Shown piece after piece: positions 46,830 through 56,235 of a DNA stretch of 64,000 nucleotides. The stretch comes from Pseudomonas violetae (lineage in GTDB: Bacteria; Pseudomonadota; Gammaproteobacteria; Pseudomonadales; Pseudomonadaceae): assembly GCF_023072615.1 (NCBI RefSeq), contig NZ_JAKNRW010000003.1, positions 62,001-126,000 of the forward strand. Reading direction: 5' to 3'. Position numbers and translations under genes: made by a program. The notes beneath the pieces were generated by a model. It saw only the letters and a program-made list of their open reading frames with translations. It had not been told where the DNA came from and made no database searches. The stretch's first letter is position 1, and each line of letters begins with the position of its first letter.

Positions 46830-47891
46830 ATGACTCAGCGAAAAATCATCCACGTCGATTGTGACTGCTTCTATGCCGCCATCGAGATGCGTGACGATCC
46901 GCGGCTGGCCGGTAAACCCCTGGCCGTGGGCGGCTCTGCGGATCGGCGGGGGGTGATCGCGACGTGTAACTACGAGGCTCGGGCCTTTGGTGTGCGTTCG
47001 GCCATGTCCTCTGGGCACGCGCTGAAGCTGTGTCCAGACCTGACGATCGTCAAGCCGCGCATGGATGCGTACAGAGAAGCATCGAAGGAAATTCACACGA
47101 TCTTTCGCGACTACACCGACCTGATCGAGCCGCTTTCCCTGGATGAAGCCTATCTTGATGTGTCGGACAGCACGCATTTCGGTGGCAGTGCGACCCGGGT
47201 GGCCCAGGAAATCCGTCGACGGGTATCGAACCAGTTGCACATCACCGTCTCGGCTGGGGTGGCGCCCAACAAGTTCCTGGCCAAGATCGCCAGCGACTGG
47301 AAGAAGCCCAACGGGCTGTTTGTCATCACCCCGGGCCAGGTCGAGGACTTTGTCAGTGGCTTGCCGGTGAACAAGTTGCACGGGGTAGGCAAGGTGACGG
47401 CGGACAAACTGGGTCGGCTCGGGATTGTCGATTGTTCGCATCTGCGCGAGTGGGACAAGTTGGCGCTGGTGCATGAATTCGGCAGCTTTGGCGAGCGTTT
47501 GTGGAACCTGGCTCGCGGGATCGATGATCGCCTGGTGCACAACGATAGTCGGCGTCAGTCGATCAGTGTGGAAAACACCTACGACGTGGATTTGCCGGAT
47601 CTGCAGAGCTGCCTGGATAAGCTACCTGAATTGCTGGAGACGCTGGCCGGGCGCATGGCGCGGATCGACAGTAGCTATCGACCGGGCAAGCCGTTCGTCA
47701 AAGTGAAGTTTCATGATTTCACCCAGACCACGCTGGAACAGGCCGGGGCAGGGCGGGATCTGGGGAGTTATCAGCTGCTGCTGACCCAAGCGTTCAATCG
47801 TGGCGGCAAACCGGTACGGTTGTTGGGGGTCGGGGTGCGACTGGAGGATTTGCGGGGTGGGTTTGAGCAGATGGAGTTGTTTGAGCGGTAG
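46830..47891 (+). CDS. dinB: DNA polymerase IV
   Basis: A 353-residue Y-family translesion polymerase. Catalytic acids are in IHVDCDCFYAA (residues 7-17) and SLDEAYLDV near residue 105. The helix-hairpin-helix and little-finger domains follow, and the C terminus QMELF is a beta-clamp binding motif. A LexA box upstream puts it in the SOS regulon together with recA-recX in this window. Confidence 0.97.
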   Translation: MTQRKIIHVDCDCFYAAIEMRDDPRLAGKPLAVGGSADRRGVIATCNYEARAFGVRSAMSSGHALKLCPDLTIVKPRMDAYREASKEIHTIFRDYTDLIEPLSLDEAYLDVSDSTHFGGSATRVAQEIRRRVSNQLHITVSAGVAPNKFLAKIASDWKKPNGLFVITPGQVEDFVSGLPVNKLHGVGKVTADKLGRLGIVDCSHLREWDKLALVHEFGSFGERLWNLARGIDDRLVHNDSRRQSISVENTYDVDLPDLQSCLDKLPELLETLAGRMARIDSSYRPGKPFVKVKFHDFTQTTLEQAGAGRDLGSYQLLLTQAFNRGGKPVRLLGVGVRLEDLRGGFEQMELFER

Positions 47892-47927
47892 CGGCAAGGT
47901 TTTGAGGTTGTGGTTAATGTCATGTTG

Positions 47928-48010
47928 CCTTCGCGAGCAAGACCGCTCCCACAGTTGACCGCATTTGCCTTAACAACTCGGTCGCTGTGGGAGCGGGCTT
48001 GCTCGCGAAG
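47928..48010. repeat. REP doublet between dinB and the lipoprotein gene
   Basis: CCTTCGCGAGCAAGACCGCTC and GAGCGGGCTTGCTCGCGAAG in inverted orientation, with CCCACAG / CTGTGGG. It lies between convergent genes. Confidence 0.9.
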
Positions 48011-48023
48011 CTTTTAAGAGGCC

Positions 48024-48977
48024 TTAATTCGGTCCGGGATCCGCCACCAGTCGCCCGGCATCCTTGGTCAAGGACTTGAGGAATTGGGTCTGAAGTTCCG
48101 GATCATTACGAGTCAGTTCGATCAGACTCTGTTCAAGTTCCGTGGCTTCTTCTTCCAGTCCCAGCTCCGACAGTCGTTTGACCCGGTGCACCCACTGGCT
48201 CACTTCGTCGTCTTCGAGGTCGTCGTAGATCAGGCCGTGGGCTTCGAGCAGCTTGCCGCGCAGCGAACTGCTGACGGCCAGGGATGTATTGACGTGCACC
48301 TCGTCCTGGCCGTCCGCGACACTGATCAACAAGCGGGTCAGATGATTGATGTCATGTTCGGCGAACGGGCTGTCCAGAAGATTCAGGCGCAGCACGCCAT
48401 TCTTGTCGGTAGTCAGCTCGAACGTTTCCTTGCCGGCCTTGACCTGCACCGGGCGCTCGCTCCAAGGCAGGCTTGAGTACTCGGTGCGCTTGTCGAGCTG
48501 AACTTCGTCGATACCCGCCAGATTCTGCTGTGCACGACCGTGGGATTGCACGTTCATGAACGGATTGAGCCCGGCGAAACCGTAGCTCAGCCAGTCCTTG
48601 GTCACGCTGTCTGGCAGACTGCCCAAGGCAAACACATTGACCACGTTCGCGCCGACACCGGCCACCACGGCGACGGCGCCCAGAGGAATCTCGTAAGCCT
48701 CCCGCCAGGGTTGGTAGGGCGTGTAGCGGTCGTAGTGGCGAGTGACCTCGAACTCAGTGACTTCGAAGGTTTTCTGCTCTTGGATTTTCACCCGGCGTTG
48801 CGGCAGCTCAAGCACCTTGGGCTCGCCGACATCGACCTGCAGGCTGTGATCGAGCAATTTGCGCTCGACACGTTCCTCGTGCTCGCTGCGTTGTGACATT
48901 TGATTGGCACAGCCGCTGACCAGCAGGGTGCCGCACAGGGCGGCACCACCGAGGCCTAAGGTGTTTCGCTTGAACAT
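48024..48977 (-). CDS. Lipoprotein of unknown function (317 aa)
   Basis: The signal peptide ends in a lipobox LVSGC (Cys23), so this is a lipid-anchored envelope protein. After a charged region (about 30-80) there is one hydrophobic segment (about 98-120, LGAVAVVAGVGANVVNVFALG) that could be a short membrane hairpin. The later part has beta-like stretches with DKNGVLRLNLLDSPF and an acidic helical C terminus (LSELGLEEEATELEQ). I recognise no domain. It is downstream of proS in the same direction with an 17-nt gap, so it may be co-transcribed. Confidence 0.85.
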   Translation of the reverse strand: MFKRNTLGLGGAALCGTLLVSGCANQMSQRSEHEERVERKLLDHSLQVDVGEPKVLELPQRRVKIQEQKTFEVTEFEVTRHYDRYTPYQPWREAYEIPLGAVAVVAGVGANVVNVFALGSLPDSVTKDWLSYGFAGLNPFMNVQSHGRAQQNLAGIDEVQLDKRTEYSSLPWSERPVQVKAGKETFELTTDKNGVLRLNLLDSPFAEHDINHLTRLLISVADGQDEVHVNTSLAVSSSLRGKLLEAHGLIYDDLEDDEVSQWVHRVKRLSELGLEEEATELEQSLIELTRNDPELQTQFLKSLTKDAGRLVADPGPN

Positions 48978-48994
48978 GACTTCTCTATCTGGTG

Positions 48995-50710
48995 TCAGCG
49001 GCGGATACGGGCCTGGAGGAAGGACAGCACGTCAGCGACCGGCAATGCCTGCGCTTCAGGTTCGGTGCGGCTCTTGTATTCCAGGTTGCCATCGGCGAGG
49101 CCGCGGTCGCTGACCACGATCCGGTGAGGAATGCCGATCAGCTCCATGTCGGCAAACTTGATGCCTGGGCTGGTTTTCTTGTCGCGGTCGTCCAGCAGTA
49201 CTTCGAAACCGGCCGCAGTCAACTCTGCGTACAGCTTGTCGGTAGCTTCGCGAACCTGTTCGTTATCGTAGCGCAGCGGTACCAGCGCGATCTGGAACGG
49301 AGCGAGGGTGTCACTCCAGATGATCCCGTTGGCGTCGTTGTTCTGTTCGATGGCCGCGGCGACCACGCGCGACACGCCGATGCCGTAGCAGCCCATCTCC
49401 AGGGTGACCGGCTTGCCGTTCTCGCCCAGCACTTCGCACTTCATTGCCTTGCTGTACTTGTTGCCCAGCTGGAAGATGTGCCCGACTTCGATGCCGCGCT
49501 TGATTTCCAGGGTGCCTTTGCCGTCCGGGCTTGGGTCGCCGGTCACAACATTGCGCAGGTCGGCAACGGTCGGAACGGGCAGGTCGCGTTCCCAGTTCAC
49601 GCCGAAGTAGTGCTTGTCGTCGATGTTGGCGCCGATGCCGAAGTCGCTCATCAGCTCCACCGAACGGTCGATGATGATCGGCAGTGGCAGGTTCAGCGGG
49701 CCCAGCGAACCAGCGCCGGCGCCAATGGCGTCACGCAGTTCGGAATCGGTGGCCATGACCAGCGGGCTTGCCACGCCAGGTTGCTGGGCTGCCTTGATCT
49801 CGTTGAGTTCGTGATCGCCACGAATGACCAGGGCGATCAGCTTGCCTTCTTGTTCGGCGCGCACGATCAGGGTCTTGATGGTCTTCTCAATCGGCAGATT
49901 GAATTTTTCCACCAGCGCAGCAATTGTCTTGGTGTCCGGGGTGTCGACCAGGCGCAACTCTTCAGTCGGCGCTGGACGAGAGGTTTCCCGAGGCACGGCT
50001 TCAGCTTTCTCGATGTTCGCGGCGTAGTCGGAACTGTTGCTGAAGGCGATGTCATCTTCGCCGGATTCGGCCAGCACATGGAACTCGTGGGAGCCGGCGC
50101 CGCCGATGGAGCCGTTGTCGGCTTCCACAGGGCGGAATTTCAGGCCCAGGCGGGTAAATACATTGCAGTAGGCCTGGTGCATGCGGTCATAGGTGACCTG
50201 CAGCGAAGCCTGGTTCGCGTGGAAGGAGTAGGCGTCCTTCATGATGAATTCACGACCGCGCATCAAGCCGAAGCGTGGACGAATTTCGTCACGGAATTTG
50301 GTCTGGATCTGATACAGGTTGATCGGCAGCTGCTTATAGCTGCTCAATTCGTTGCGCATCAGGTCGGTGATGACTTCTTCGTGGGTCGGGCCGGCGCAGA
50401 AATCGCGACCATGGCGATCCTTGAAGCGCAGCAACTCCGGGCCGTATTCTTCCCAGCGCCCGGACTCCTGCCACAGCTCAGCCGGTTGCGTGCTCGGCAT
50501 CAACACTTCAAGAGAGCCGGCAGCGTTCATTTCCTCGCGAACGACCGCTTCAACCTTGCGCATCACTCGCAGGCCCATGGGCAGCCAGGTGTACAGGCCC
50601 GAGGCGAGTTTGCGGATCATGCCGGCGCGCAGCATCAGCTGGTGGCTGATCACGACCGCGTCGGAAGGCGTTTCTTTCTGTGTGGCGAGCAAAAATTGAC
50701 TGGTGCGCAT
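48995..50710 (-). CDS. proS: Prolyl-tRNA synthetase
   Basis: A 571-residue class II synthetase of the bacterial type. Motif 1 is near residue 60-80, motif 2 ([17 protein letters not shown]) near residue 135, motif 3 ([14 protein letters not shown]) near residue 445. The editing (INS/YbaK-like) domain sits between motifs 2 and 3 (about 225-405), and the anticodon-binding domain ends the protein. Length as in E. coli (572). Confidence 0.98.
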   Translation of the reverse strand: MRTSQFLLATQKETPSDAVVISHQLMLRAGMIRKLASGLYTWLPMGLRVMRKVEAVVREEMNAAGSLEVLMPSTQPAELWQESGRWEEYGPELLRFKDRHGRDFCAGPTHEEVITDLMRNELSSYKQLPINLYQIQTKFRDEIRPRFGLMRGREFIMKDAYSFHANQASLQVTYDRMHQAYCNVFTRLGLKFRPVEADNGSIGGAGSHEFHVLAESGEDDIAFSNSSDYAANIEKAEAVPRETSRPAPTEELRLVDTPDTKTIAALVEKFNLPIEKTIKTLIVRAEQEGKLIALVIRGDHELNEIKAAQQPGVASPLVMATDSELRDAIGAGAGSLGPLNLPLPIIIDRSVELMSDFGIGANIDDKHYFGVNWERDLPVPTVADLRNVVTGDPSPDGKGTLEIKRGIEVGHIFQLGNKYSKAMKCEVLGENGKPVTLEMGCYGIGVSRVVAAAIEQNNDANGIIWSDTLAPFQIALVPLRYDNEQVREATDKLYAELTAAGFEVLLDDRDKKTSPGIKFADMELIGIPHRIVVSDRGLADGNLEYKSRTEPEAQALPVADVLSFLQARIRR

Positions 50711-50842
50711 GGTTGGCCGTTGTCGGTTGCTGATGACGAGAAATGACGGAGCATTGTACGGGCGAGATTTGCTGGCGTACAGGCGTGCGGTCGGTGGTGT
50801 CGCAGCAGGGCGGGTATTACCCCGCTCCTGCGCGCTTTCCAG

Positions 50843-52405
50843 CTAAAGGGACTCTTCGGTCGCGGGTGCAGGAATCGGTTCCGGGGTCGGTGTCGGCCCT
50901 GCGCGGCGGCTTTCCTGATACCAGTGCAGCATGATCAGGAGCAAGGTCGGCACTCCCAGCAGTGCGGTGATCAGGAAGAAGTTGTGATAACCGAATTTCT
51001 CCACCATGACGCCTGAGTAGCCGCCAATCAAGCGTGGCAGCAAGAGCATGATCGAGCTCAGCAGGGCGTACTGGGTGGCGGAGAACTTGAGGTTGGTCAG
51101 GCTCGACAGGTAGGCGACGAACGCCGAAGTCGCCAGGCCGGAACTGAAATTGTCCAGGGAGATGGTAACGATCAGCATGTTCAGGTTGGCGCCCATGTCG
51201 GCGAGCATCAGGAACAGCAGGTTGGTGCCGGCTGAGGCAATACCGCCGATCAGCAGGATCGGCAGAATGCCGAAGCGCACGATCAGGAGTCCGCCCATGC
51301 CCGCGCCCACCAAGGTCATGATCAGGCCGAAGATCTTGCTGACGCTGGCGATCTGGTCCTTGGTGAAGCCTTGGTCGATGTAGAACACGTTGGCCATTAC
51401 GCCCATGACCGTATCGGACATCCGATAGGTGGCAATCAGGCCCAGCAGTAGCAGCGCTTGCCAGCGGTAGCGCAGGATGAAGTCGTTGACGGGCGTCAGC
51501 ACGGGCGCCAGGCCGCGCCGCCCCATGGTGGACAGGCACATGATGGTCAGCGTGGTATAGAGAATGGCCCGCAGGAACGCGCGGTCTTCCAGCAGCAGGT
51601 CGAGCACGCTGTGGCCTTCGAACAGCACGCTGGCGAAATCGGTGTTGTACAGCTGGGTGAACATGGCTGGCACGGACACCAGCAGCACAATCAGTACGAA
51701 CACGGAAGCCAGTTGATGGGCGAAGGTGTAGCGCCCGGCCTGCAATTGCGTGCGCAGCGGCACGGGTGGTTCGCGCATGAAAAAGGAAGTCAGCAGCGCC
51801 GGGATCATCAGGGCGCCGAACAGGATGTAGGTGCCGGCCCAGGCTGAATGCTGGTAGTTGAAGCCCGTCGAGCCGAAGCCTTCGGCGAAGAACAGCGCGC
51901 CGGCCGTGGCCAGCAATGCGGCAATACGGTAACCGGACATGTAGCTGGCGGCGAGGGCGGCCTGGCGGCTGTCATCGGCAATTTCCAGGCGATAGGCGTC
52001 GACCGCGATGTCTTGCGTCGCGGAAGCGAAGGCCACCACCACGGCGATCGCTATCAACCAGGACAGGTGTTTTTGCGGGTCGCAGAAACCCATCCCGATC
52101 AAGCCGAGGATTACCAGTGCCTGGGAAAGGACCAGCCAGGAGCGTCGACGCCCCAGCTTGCCGAGCAATGGCAGGCGCCATTGGTCGAGCAACGGCGACC
52201 AGACCCATTTAAAGGCATAGGCCAAACCGATCAGGCTTGCATAGCCAATGGTTTCGCGAGCCACACCGGCTTCACGCAGCCAGACCGAAAGTGTTGAAAA
52301 CACCAGCATGTACGGCAGGCCGGCGGCGAAACCCAGCAGCAACAGCACGAGCGTTGAAGGGCTGGCATAGGCGGCGAGCGCTGCGCGCCAGGTTTTACGG
52401 GGCAT
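50843..52405 (-). CDS. ampG: Muropeptide permease AmpG
   Basis: A 520-residue MFS transporter that imports anhydromuropeptides from the periplasm for cell wall recycling; in pseudomonads it is needed for AmpC beta-lactamase induction. It shows 12-14 hydrophobic helices from residue 15 on; the first (LVLLLLGFAAGLPYMLVFSTLSVWL) and SPLLDQWRLPLLGKLGRRRSW loop are characteristic of AmpG. The last 25 residues are Pro/Glu-rich and cytoplasmic. Confidence 0.93.
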   Translation of the reverse strand: MPRKTWRAALAAYASPSTLVLLLLGFAAGLPYMLVFSTLSVWLREAGVARETIGYASLIGLAYAFKWVWSPLLDQWRLPLLGKLGRRRSWLVLSQALVILGLIGMGFCDPQKHLSWLIAIAVVVAFASATQDIAVDAYRLEIADDSRQAALAASYMSGYRIAALLATAGALFFAEGFGSTGFNYQHSAWAGTYILFGALMIPALLTSFFMREPPVPLRTQLQAGRYTFAHQLASVFVLIVLLVSVPAMFTQLYNTDFASVLFEGHSVLDLLLEDRAFLRAILYTTLTIMCLSTMGRRGLAPVLTPVNDFILRYRWQALLLLGLIATYRMSDTVMGVMANVFYIDQGFTKDQIASVSKIFGLIMTLVGAGMGGLLIVRFGILPILLIGGIASAGTNLLFLMLADMGANLNMLIVTISLDNFSSGLATSAFVAYLSSLTNLKFSATQYALLSSIMLLLPRLIGGYSGVMVEKFGYHNFFLITALLGVPTLLLIMLHWYQESRRAGPTPTPEPIPAPATEESL

Positions 52406-52448
52406 GGGCTGGAGTCTGCCTCAAGATTACGGAAACAAAGCGCGCACT

Positions 52449-52802
52449 CTAACCGCTGTGCTCTACCGGGCGCCAGCCATGGCGCTGAATATCAACACGA
52501 TTATTCAGGATACTGACGCCTTCCTCGCGCAATCGAGCGCGCTGCTCGTCTCCGGAAGCGCTGCCTGCAGGCAGGCTGAGACGCCCGCCTGCGCCGAGCA
52601 CCCGGTGCCACGGCAATTTGCTGTCGCCGGGCAGTTGGCTCAGGGTTCGCCCGACATAGCGAGCGGCGCGACCTAGCCCGGCCAGCTCGGCAAGCTGACC
52701 ATAACTGACGACTTTGCCCGGCGGAACTTGGGCCAGTGTCAGGTACAGCGCCGTGCGTCGGATTTGCGCGGCGCTGTCGATTTCAGTGAGCGGGTCTGTC
52801 AC
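52449..52802 (-). CDS. Alkyltransferase-like protein (MGMT fold, no active Cys)
   Basis: A 117-residue single-domain protein with the C-terminal fold of O6-alkylguanine-DNA alkyltransferases. The reactive PCHR is PWHR (Trp65), so it cannot accept an alkyl group. Such ATL proteins bind O6-alkylguanine, flip it out and recruit nucleotide excision repair. The helix-turn-helix (GQLAELAGLGRAARYVG) and RVLGAGG loop are kept. E. coli YbaZ is a relative. Confidence 0.9.
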   Translation of the reverse strand: MTDPLTEIDSAAQIRRTALYLTLAQVPPGKVVSYGQLAELAGLGRAARYVGRTLSQLPGDSKLPWHRVLGAGGRLSLPAGSASGDEQRARLREEGVSILNNRVDIQRHGWRPVEHSG

Positions 52803-52966
52803 GTACGCAGTTCCTGCGGTGGGCGGTAATTACTGTCATCAGAGTAAATCCAGAATCGCCAATTGAGAAATGAACTCAATACAAATAGTTGTGTCAGTGC
52901 TTGCTAGGGTCTTATTCGTAAGGATAATGCCGACTTTTTTTCGCAAACTTGAGCCTGTATTTGCTT

Positions 52967-53974
52967 ATGGTGTCCAGATCCCTGCTGTGCCTCGCTGTCC
53001 TAAGTGCTTCCACACCCTTGCTCGCCGATACCGTCTGGTTGAAGAACGGTGACAAGCTGAGTGGCAAGATCACCCTCTTCGATGGTGGCAAGCTGTTGAT
53101 CAAGACCGAGTACGCCGGCTCGATTCCGATCGACTGGAAGCAGGTCAAGACGCTGGAAAGCGATCAGGAGTTACTCGTCAAGCAGGATGCCTACACCGGG
53201 GAAAGGGCCAAGTCGCTGCATGCGGCAGACGATGGCAAGGTGACGTTGGCCAATGGCGATGCGCCGAAGACCGTGGAGCTTGCCAGTATCCAGCAGATCC
53301 TCAAGCCCAAGCCGGTAGTTGAGGATCTGGTATGGAAGGGCAATGTCGACATGGCGCTGGACTACCAGCGGGCCGAGAAAGATACCGATGACTACGATAT
53401 CGGCTTCAAGACCAGTGCGCGTCATGGCAGGTGGCGGCACACGGCGGAAGGCGAGTACAACCGCGAATTTCAGGATGACGTGGTCACTACGGATAACTGG
53501 CGCGGTGAATACTCGCTCGATCGGTTTCTGACCGAGAAATGGTTCTGGCAAGGCCGCGCTGTTTATAAGCGCGACAAGGTTGAAGAACTGTCTCGCCAGC
53601 GCACCGTCGGTACCGGTCCAGGTTATCAATTCTGGGACGACGAGCTGGGCGCGTTCTCCCTGGGATCGCTGGTCAACCGCACGGATTATCAATACGCGGA
53701 TGGCGGCAAGGAAAATTTCTATTCACTGGCCATGAAGTGGGACTACAACCGCTACCTGATTGGCAAGAAAGTTGAGTTCTTCACCGGCGGCGAGGTGGGC
53801 AAGCCGTTGTCGGGCGTTGCGGAGTACGCGCTGGATGCCGAGGTCGGGCTGCGTTACAAGGTGACCGATTGGGCATCGCTTAACTTGAAGGCCGAGCGAG
53901 ACGTCATCAGCGGTACTGATGATGCAGATTTGGAGAAGACCCGTTACACCGCGGGGTTTGGCGTGGCCTGGTAA
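52967..53974 (+). CDS. DUF481 (YdiY-like) outer membrane protein
   Basis: A 335-residue exported protein: signal peptide about 1-20 (LSASTPLLA before DTVWLKNGD). Residues 21-100 form a small beta domain of the SH3-like type (DTVWLKNGDKLSGKI). From about 120 on there are repeated amphipathic strands ending in a C-terminal aromatic Trp (FGVAW), as in outer membrane barrels. The family includes salt-induced YdiY. The start ATG at 52967 is preferred over an in-frame TTG at 52949. Role unknown. Confidence 0.85.
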   Translation: MVSRSLLCLAVLSASTPLLADTVWLKNGDKLSGKITLFDGGKLLIKTEYAGSIPIDWKQVKTLESDQELLVKQDAYTGERAKSLHAADDGKVTLANGDAPKTVELASIQQILKPKPVVEDLVWKGNVDMALDYQRAEKDTDDYDIGFKTSARHGRWRHTAEGEYNREFQDDVVTTDNWRGEYSLDRFLTEKWFWQGRAVYKRDKVEELSRQRTVGTGPGYQFWDDELGAFSLGSLVNRTDYQYADGGKENFYSLAMKWDYNRYLIGKKVEFFTGGEVGKPLSGVAEYALDAEVGLRYKVTDWASLNLKAERDVISGTDDADLEKTRYTAGFGVAW

Positions 53975-53986
53975 GATCAAAAAATC

Positions 53987-54025
53987 AAAAGATCGCAGCC
54001 TGCCGAAGGCTGCGATCTTTTTTTA
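53987..54025 (+). terminator. Terminator of the DUF481 gene (GATCGCAGCC hairpin)
   Basis: AAAAGATCGCAGCCT-GCCGA-AGGCTGCGATCTTTT plus further T: a perfect 15-bp stem. Member of the GATCGCAG hairpin family. Confidence 0.92.
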
Positions 54026-54047
54026 TCTGGCAAAAACACACAGGCAC

Positions 54048-54081
54048 AAAAAAAGCCCCGCTTTTGAGGGCGGGGCTTTTT
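54048..54081 (-). terminator. Terminator of the cold shock gene
   Basis: Minus strand AAAAAGCCCCGC-CCTCAAAA-GCGGGGCTTTTTTT, 17 nt after the stop codon. Confidence 0.9.
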
Positions 54082-54098
54082 ACTAAAGCAAGTACAAG

Positions 54099-54308
54099 TT
54101 AGATAACTTGAACTTCTTCAGCTTGCATGCCTTTCTGACCGCGGGTAGCGATGAAAGAAACCTGTTGGCCTTCTTTCAGGCTTTTGAAGCCGTCGGATTG
54201 GATAGCTTTGAAGTGAACGAACAGGTCGTCACCGGATTGTGGAGTGATGAAGCCGAAGCCTTTTTCATCGTTGAACCACTTAACGGTACCGGTTTGGCGA
54301 TTAGACAT
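54099..54308 (-). CDS. CspA-family cold shock protein
   Basis: A 69-residue single cold shock domain that binds single-stranded RNA and DNA. RNP1 is KGFGFIT (residues 16-22) and RNP2 is LFVHF (about 29-33). CAAGGAG lies 7 nt ahead of the ATG. A long upstream region without genes suggests the extended leader common to csp genes. Which paralogue (CspA, CapB, CspD-like) cannot be settled here. Confidence 0.95.
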   Translation of the reverse strand: MSNRQTGTVKWFNDEKGFGFITPQSGDDLFVHFKAIQSDGFKSLKEGQQVSFIATRGQKGMQAEEVQVI

Positions 54309-54665
54309 GGTGTAACTCCTTGAACAAAGATAACTGCGACGCAGGAAGAACCCTGGCCGAGACTGAGTGCAAAGAGCAGGAAAAATTCTTGTAGATGGTT
54401 GGATCGAAATTCAACATATCGTGTAGAGATTCTCAGTGACACAAGCAGCACAGTGGCGCCACCTTAACCCTTTTTCCGGAACGTGCCAATGCTTCTTGCG
54501 AAGGTTTCTCTTATTTCGTGACTGACGGTGCATCAAAAATAGCGTGAGGCCCCGGAAATTCGGGGGCGTGCACGGGATAATTGTATTGCGGACTTTGAAC
54601 CGGCGACCCGCCCCCGGTAAGATGCCGGACAGATTTTCTCCACCTCGCTATTCAGGACACCCGCC
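54309..54665. other. Gene-free stretch: cold shock gene leader and dcd upstream region
   Basis: On the minus strand, a possible promoter TTGTGT-N17-CGATAT (54416-54444) would give a csp leader of about 100 nt, in the style of cspA. On the plus strand side CCCCGGAAATTCGGGG (about 54552) is a small hairpin ahead of dcd. No ORF or RNA gene is supported. Confidence 0.35.
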
Positions 54666-55232
54666 ATGAGCATCAAATCGGACAAGTGGATTCGCCGCAT
54701 GGCGCAAGAGCACGGCATGATCGATCCCTTCGTTGAGCGCCAGATGCGCGGTGAAGGGGCCGAGCGCCTGATTTCCTACGGTGTGTCGAGCTACGGCTAC
54801 GACGTGCGTTGCGCCGATGAATTCAAAGTGTTCACCAATATCAACTCTGCAACCGTCGATCCGAAAAACTTCGACGAGAAGAGCTTCGTCGACGTTAAGA
54901 GCGATGTCTGCATCATCCCGCCCAACTCGTTCGCGCTGGCTCGTACCGTGGAATTCTTCCGCATACCACGCAATGTACTGACCATATGCCTGGGTAAAAG
55001 CACCTATGCCCGTTGCGGCATCATCGTCAACGTGACGCCGCTTGAGCCAGAGTGGGAAGGCCATGTGACCCTGGAGTTCTCCAACACCACTACGCTGCCG
55101 GCAAAAATCTACGCCAATGAAGGTGTCGCACAGATGCTTTTCTTCGAATCCGACGAAGAGTGCGAAATCTCCTACAAGGACCGTGGCGGCAAGTATCAGG
55201 GCCAACGCGGCGTCACCTTGCCACGCACCTGA
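54666..55232 (+). CDS. dcd: dCTP deaminase
   Basis: A 188-residue homotrimeric enzyme that deaminates dCTP to dUTP, feeding thymidylate synthesis. The family signature is [21 protein letters not shown] (about residues 115-135; Glu at the end of the segment is catalytic in the family), and GVAQMLFF near the C terminus. RMAQEHGMI at residues 10-18 is the usual N terminus. Confidence 0.97.
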   Translation: MSIKSDKWIRRMAQEHGMIDPFVERQMRGEGAERLISYGVSSYGYDVRCADEFKVFTNINSATVDPKNFDEKSFVDVKSDVCIIPPNSFALARTVEFFRIPRNVLTICLGKSTYARCGIIVNVTPLEPEWEGHVTLEFSNTTTLPAKIYANEGVAQMLFFESDEECEISYKDRGGKYQGQRGVTLPRT

Positions 55233-55338
55233 GCCATCCATCCGACGGGGCGCGGGAATTCTTCGGCGGGTAGACACTCTATTGTGTGTACTGCCCGGTT
55301 TGCGCACAGTGAATTGGGCCACTGCTCAGGAGTGCTCT

Positions 55339-55548
55339 ATGAAGATCGATCCGCGAATAAGTGCCGAACTGGCAAGGCTTGAGCCCAATCAGGTTGGCGT
55401 GCTGGCCTGGTCATTGCTGGCGCACCCGCCACTCAGCATGGCAGGGGGCATCCCCGGCCAGCCTGATCCTGACACCCCCAACGAACAACCGACCGAACCG
55501 GGCGAACCCACCTTGCCGGATGAGCCGCCTCCAGCGCCTGTCGCATGA
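55339..55548 (+). CDS. Small proline-rich protein of unknown function (69 aa)
   Basis: CAGGAG precedes the ATG at 55339 by 8 nt. The first half (KIDPRISAELARLEPNQVG) looks like a folded or helical segment; the second half is Pro/Glu/Thr-rich (PDTPNEQPTEPGEP) and acidic, likely disordered. No signal peptide and no cysteine. It follows dcd by 106 bp in the same direction and is convergent with pdeM. No family is recognised. Confidence 0.65.
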   Translation: MKIDPRISAELARLEPNQVGVLAWSLLAHPPLSMAGGIPGQPDPDTPNEQPTEPGEPTLPDEPPPAPVA

Positions 55549-55581
55549 TCCGTCGGCAATGCTGTGTGGGGGCGATAGCTC

Positions 55582-56235
55582 CTACACCGGCCATATATCG
55601 TTGTCGCCAATTACAAACAATCTGCAATCGGCATCCCGCTCCACCTGATACCCGCCGGTAAATGCGCCGAAAGCGGGTAACAGGCTGACCGCCGCTCCAA
55701 GCCTGAAGCAGGCCAGGCGCAAGCTCTGTCGCCCTCGACCGTGCAACCGATACACCGGATGAATGTGACCGGCCAGCACGTGCCTGTCCGGGTGTGGGTC
55801 AGGTTCATGTTGCAGGGCAAAGGGCCCGAGCAACATCGGCTCCGGCACTACGCGAATATTCAGTGAGGCTGGCGGGTCGCCAGCGCGCTTGTCGTGATTG
55901 CCGCGGATCAGCGTCATGGCCAGTTCGAAGTGCCGCGCCCGCCACTGCGCCAAGGCGCTCAAGGTGGCAGGCGTGTGGGAGCCAGGCCCATGCAGGAAAT
56001 CTCCGAGAAATATAAGCTGTCGACACGGCAGTCGGGCCAACAGTCCGTCCAGCACGCCGATGTTCTGCGTGGTGGTGCCCTGAGGCACGGGCTGCCCCAG
56101 GCGCCGATACGCCGCGGCCTTGCCAAAGTGCACATCGGCCACCAGCAATGCCTGTTGCGCTGGCCAGTAGATGGCTCTTTCGGGTAACAGCCACAACTCT
56201 TCACCCGCGAGGCTGACGGGGTAAGGTGTACTCAT
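55582..56235 (-). CDS. pdeM: Ligase-associated metallophosphoesterase PdeM
   Basis: A 217-residue calcineurin-like phosphoesterase of the ligase-associated DNA damage response set. Metal motifs VADVHFGK (near 34), GDFLHG (near 78), GNHD (near 112) and GHIHP (near 156) are all present. Its ATG overlaps the lhr stop (TGATG), so it is translated with the helicase. The usual partners are Lhr, an ATP-dependent ligase and an mRNA 3'-end-like exonuclease. Confidence 0.92.
   Translation of the reverse strand: MSTPYPVSLAGEELWLLPERAIYWPAQQALLVADVHFGKAAAYRRLGQPVPQGTTTQNIGVLDGLLARLPCRQLIFLGDFLHGPGSHTPATLSALAQWRARHFELAMTLIRGNHDKRAGDPPASLNIRVVPEPMLLGPFALQHEPDPHPDRHVLAGHIHPVYRLHGRGRQSLRLACFRLGAAVSLLPAFGAFTGGYQVERDADCRLFVIGDNDIWPV

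Noticed and set aside
48992..50746. Open frame of 584 codons on the plus strand opposite proS
   Set aside because: It mirrors proS codon for codon, has no ribosome site or domain, and arises from high GC at third positions. proS itself is complete.
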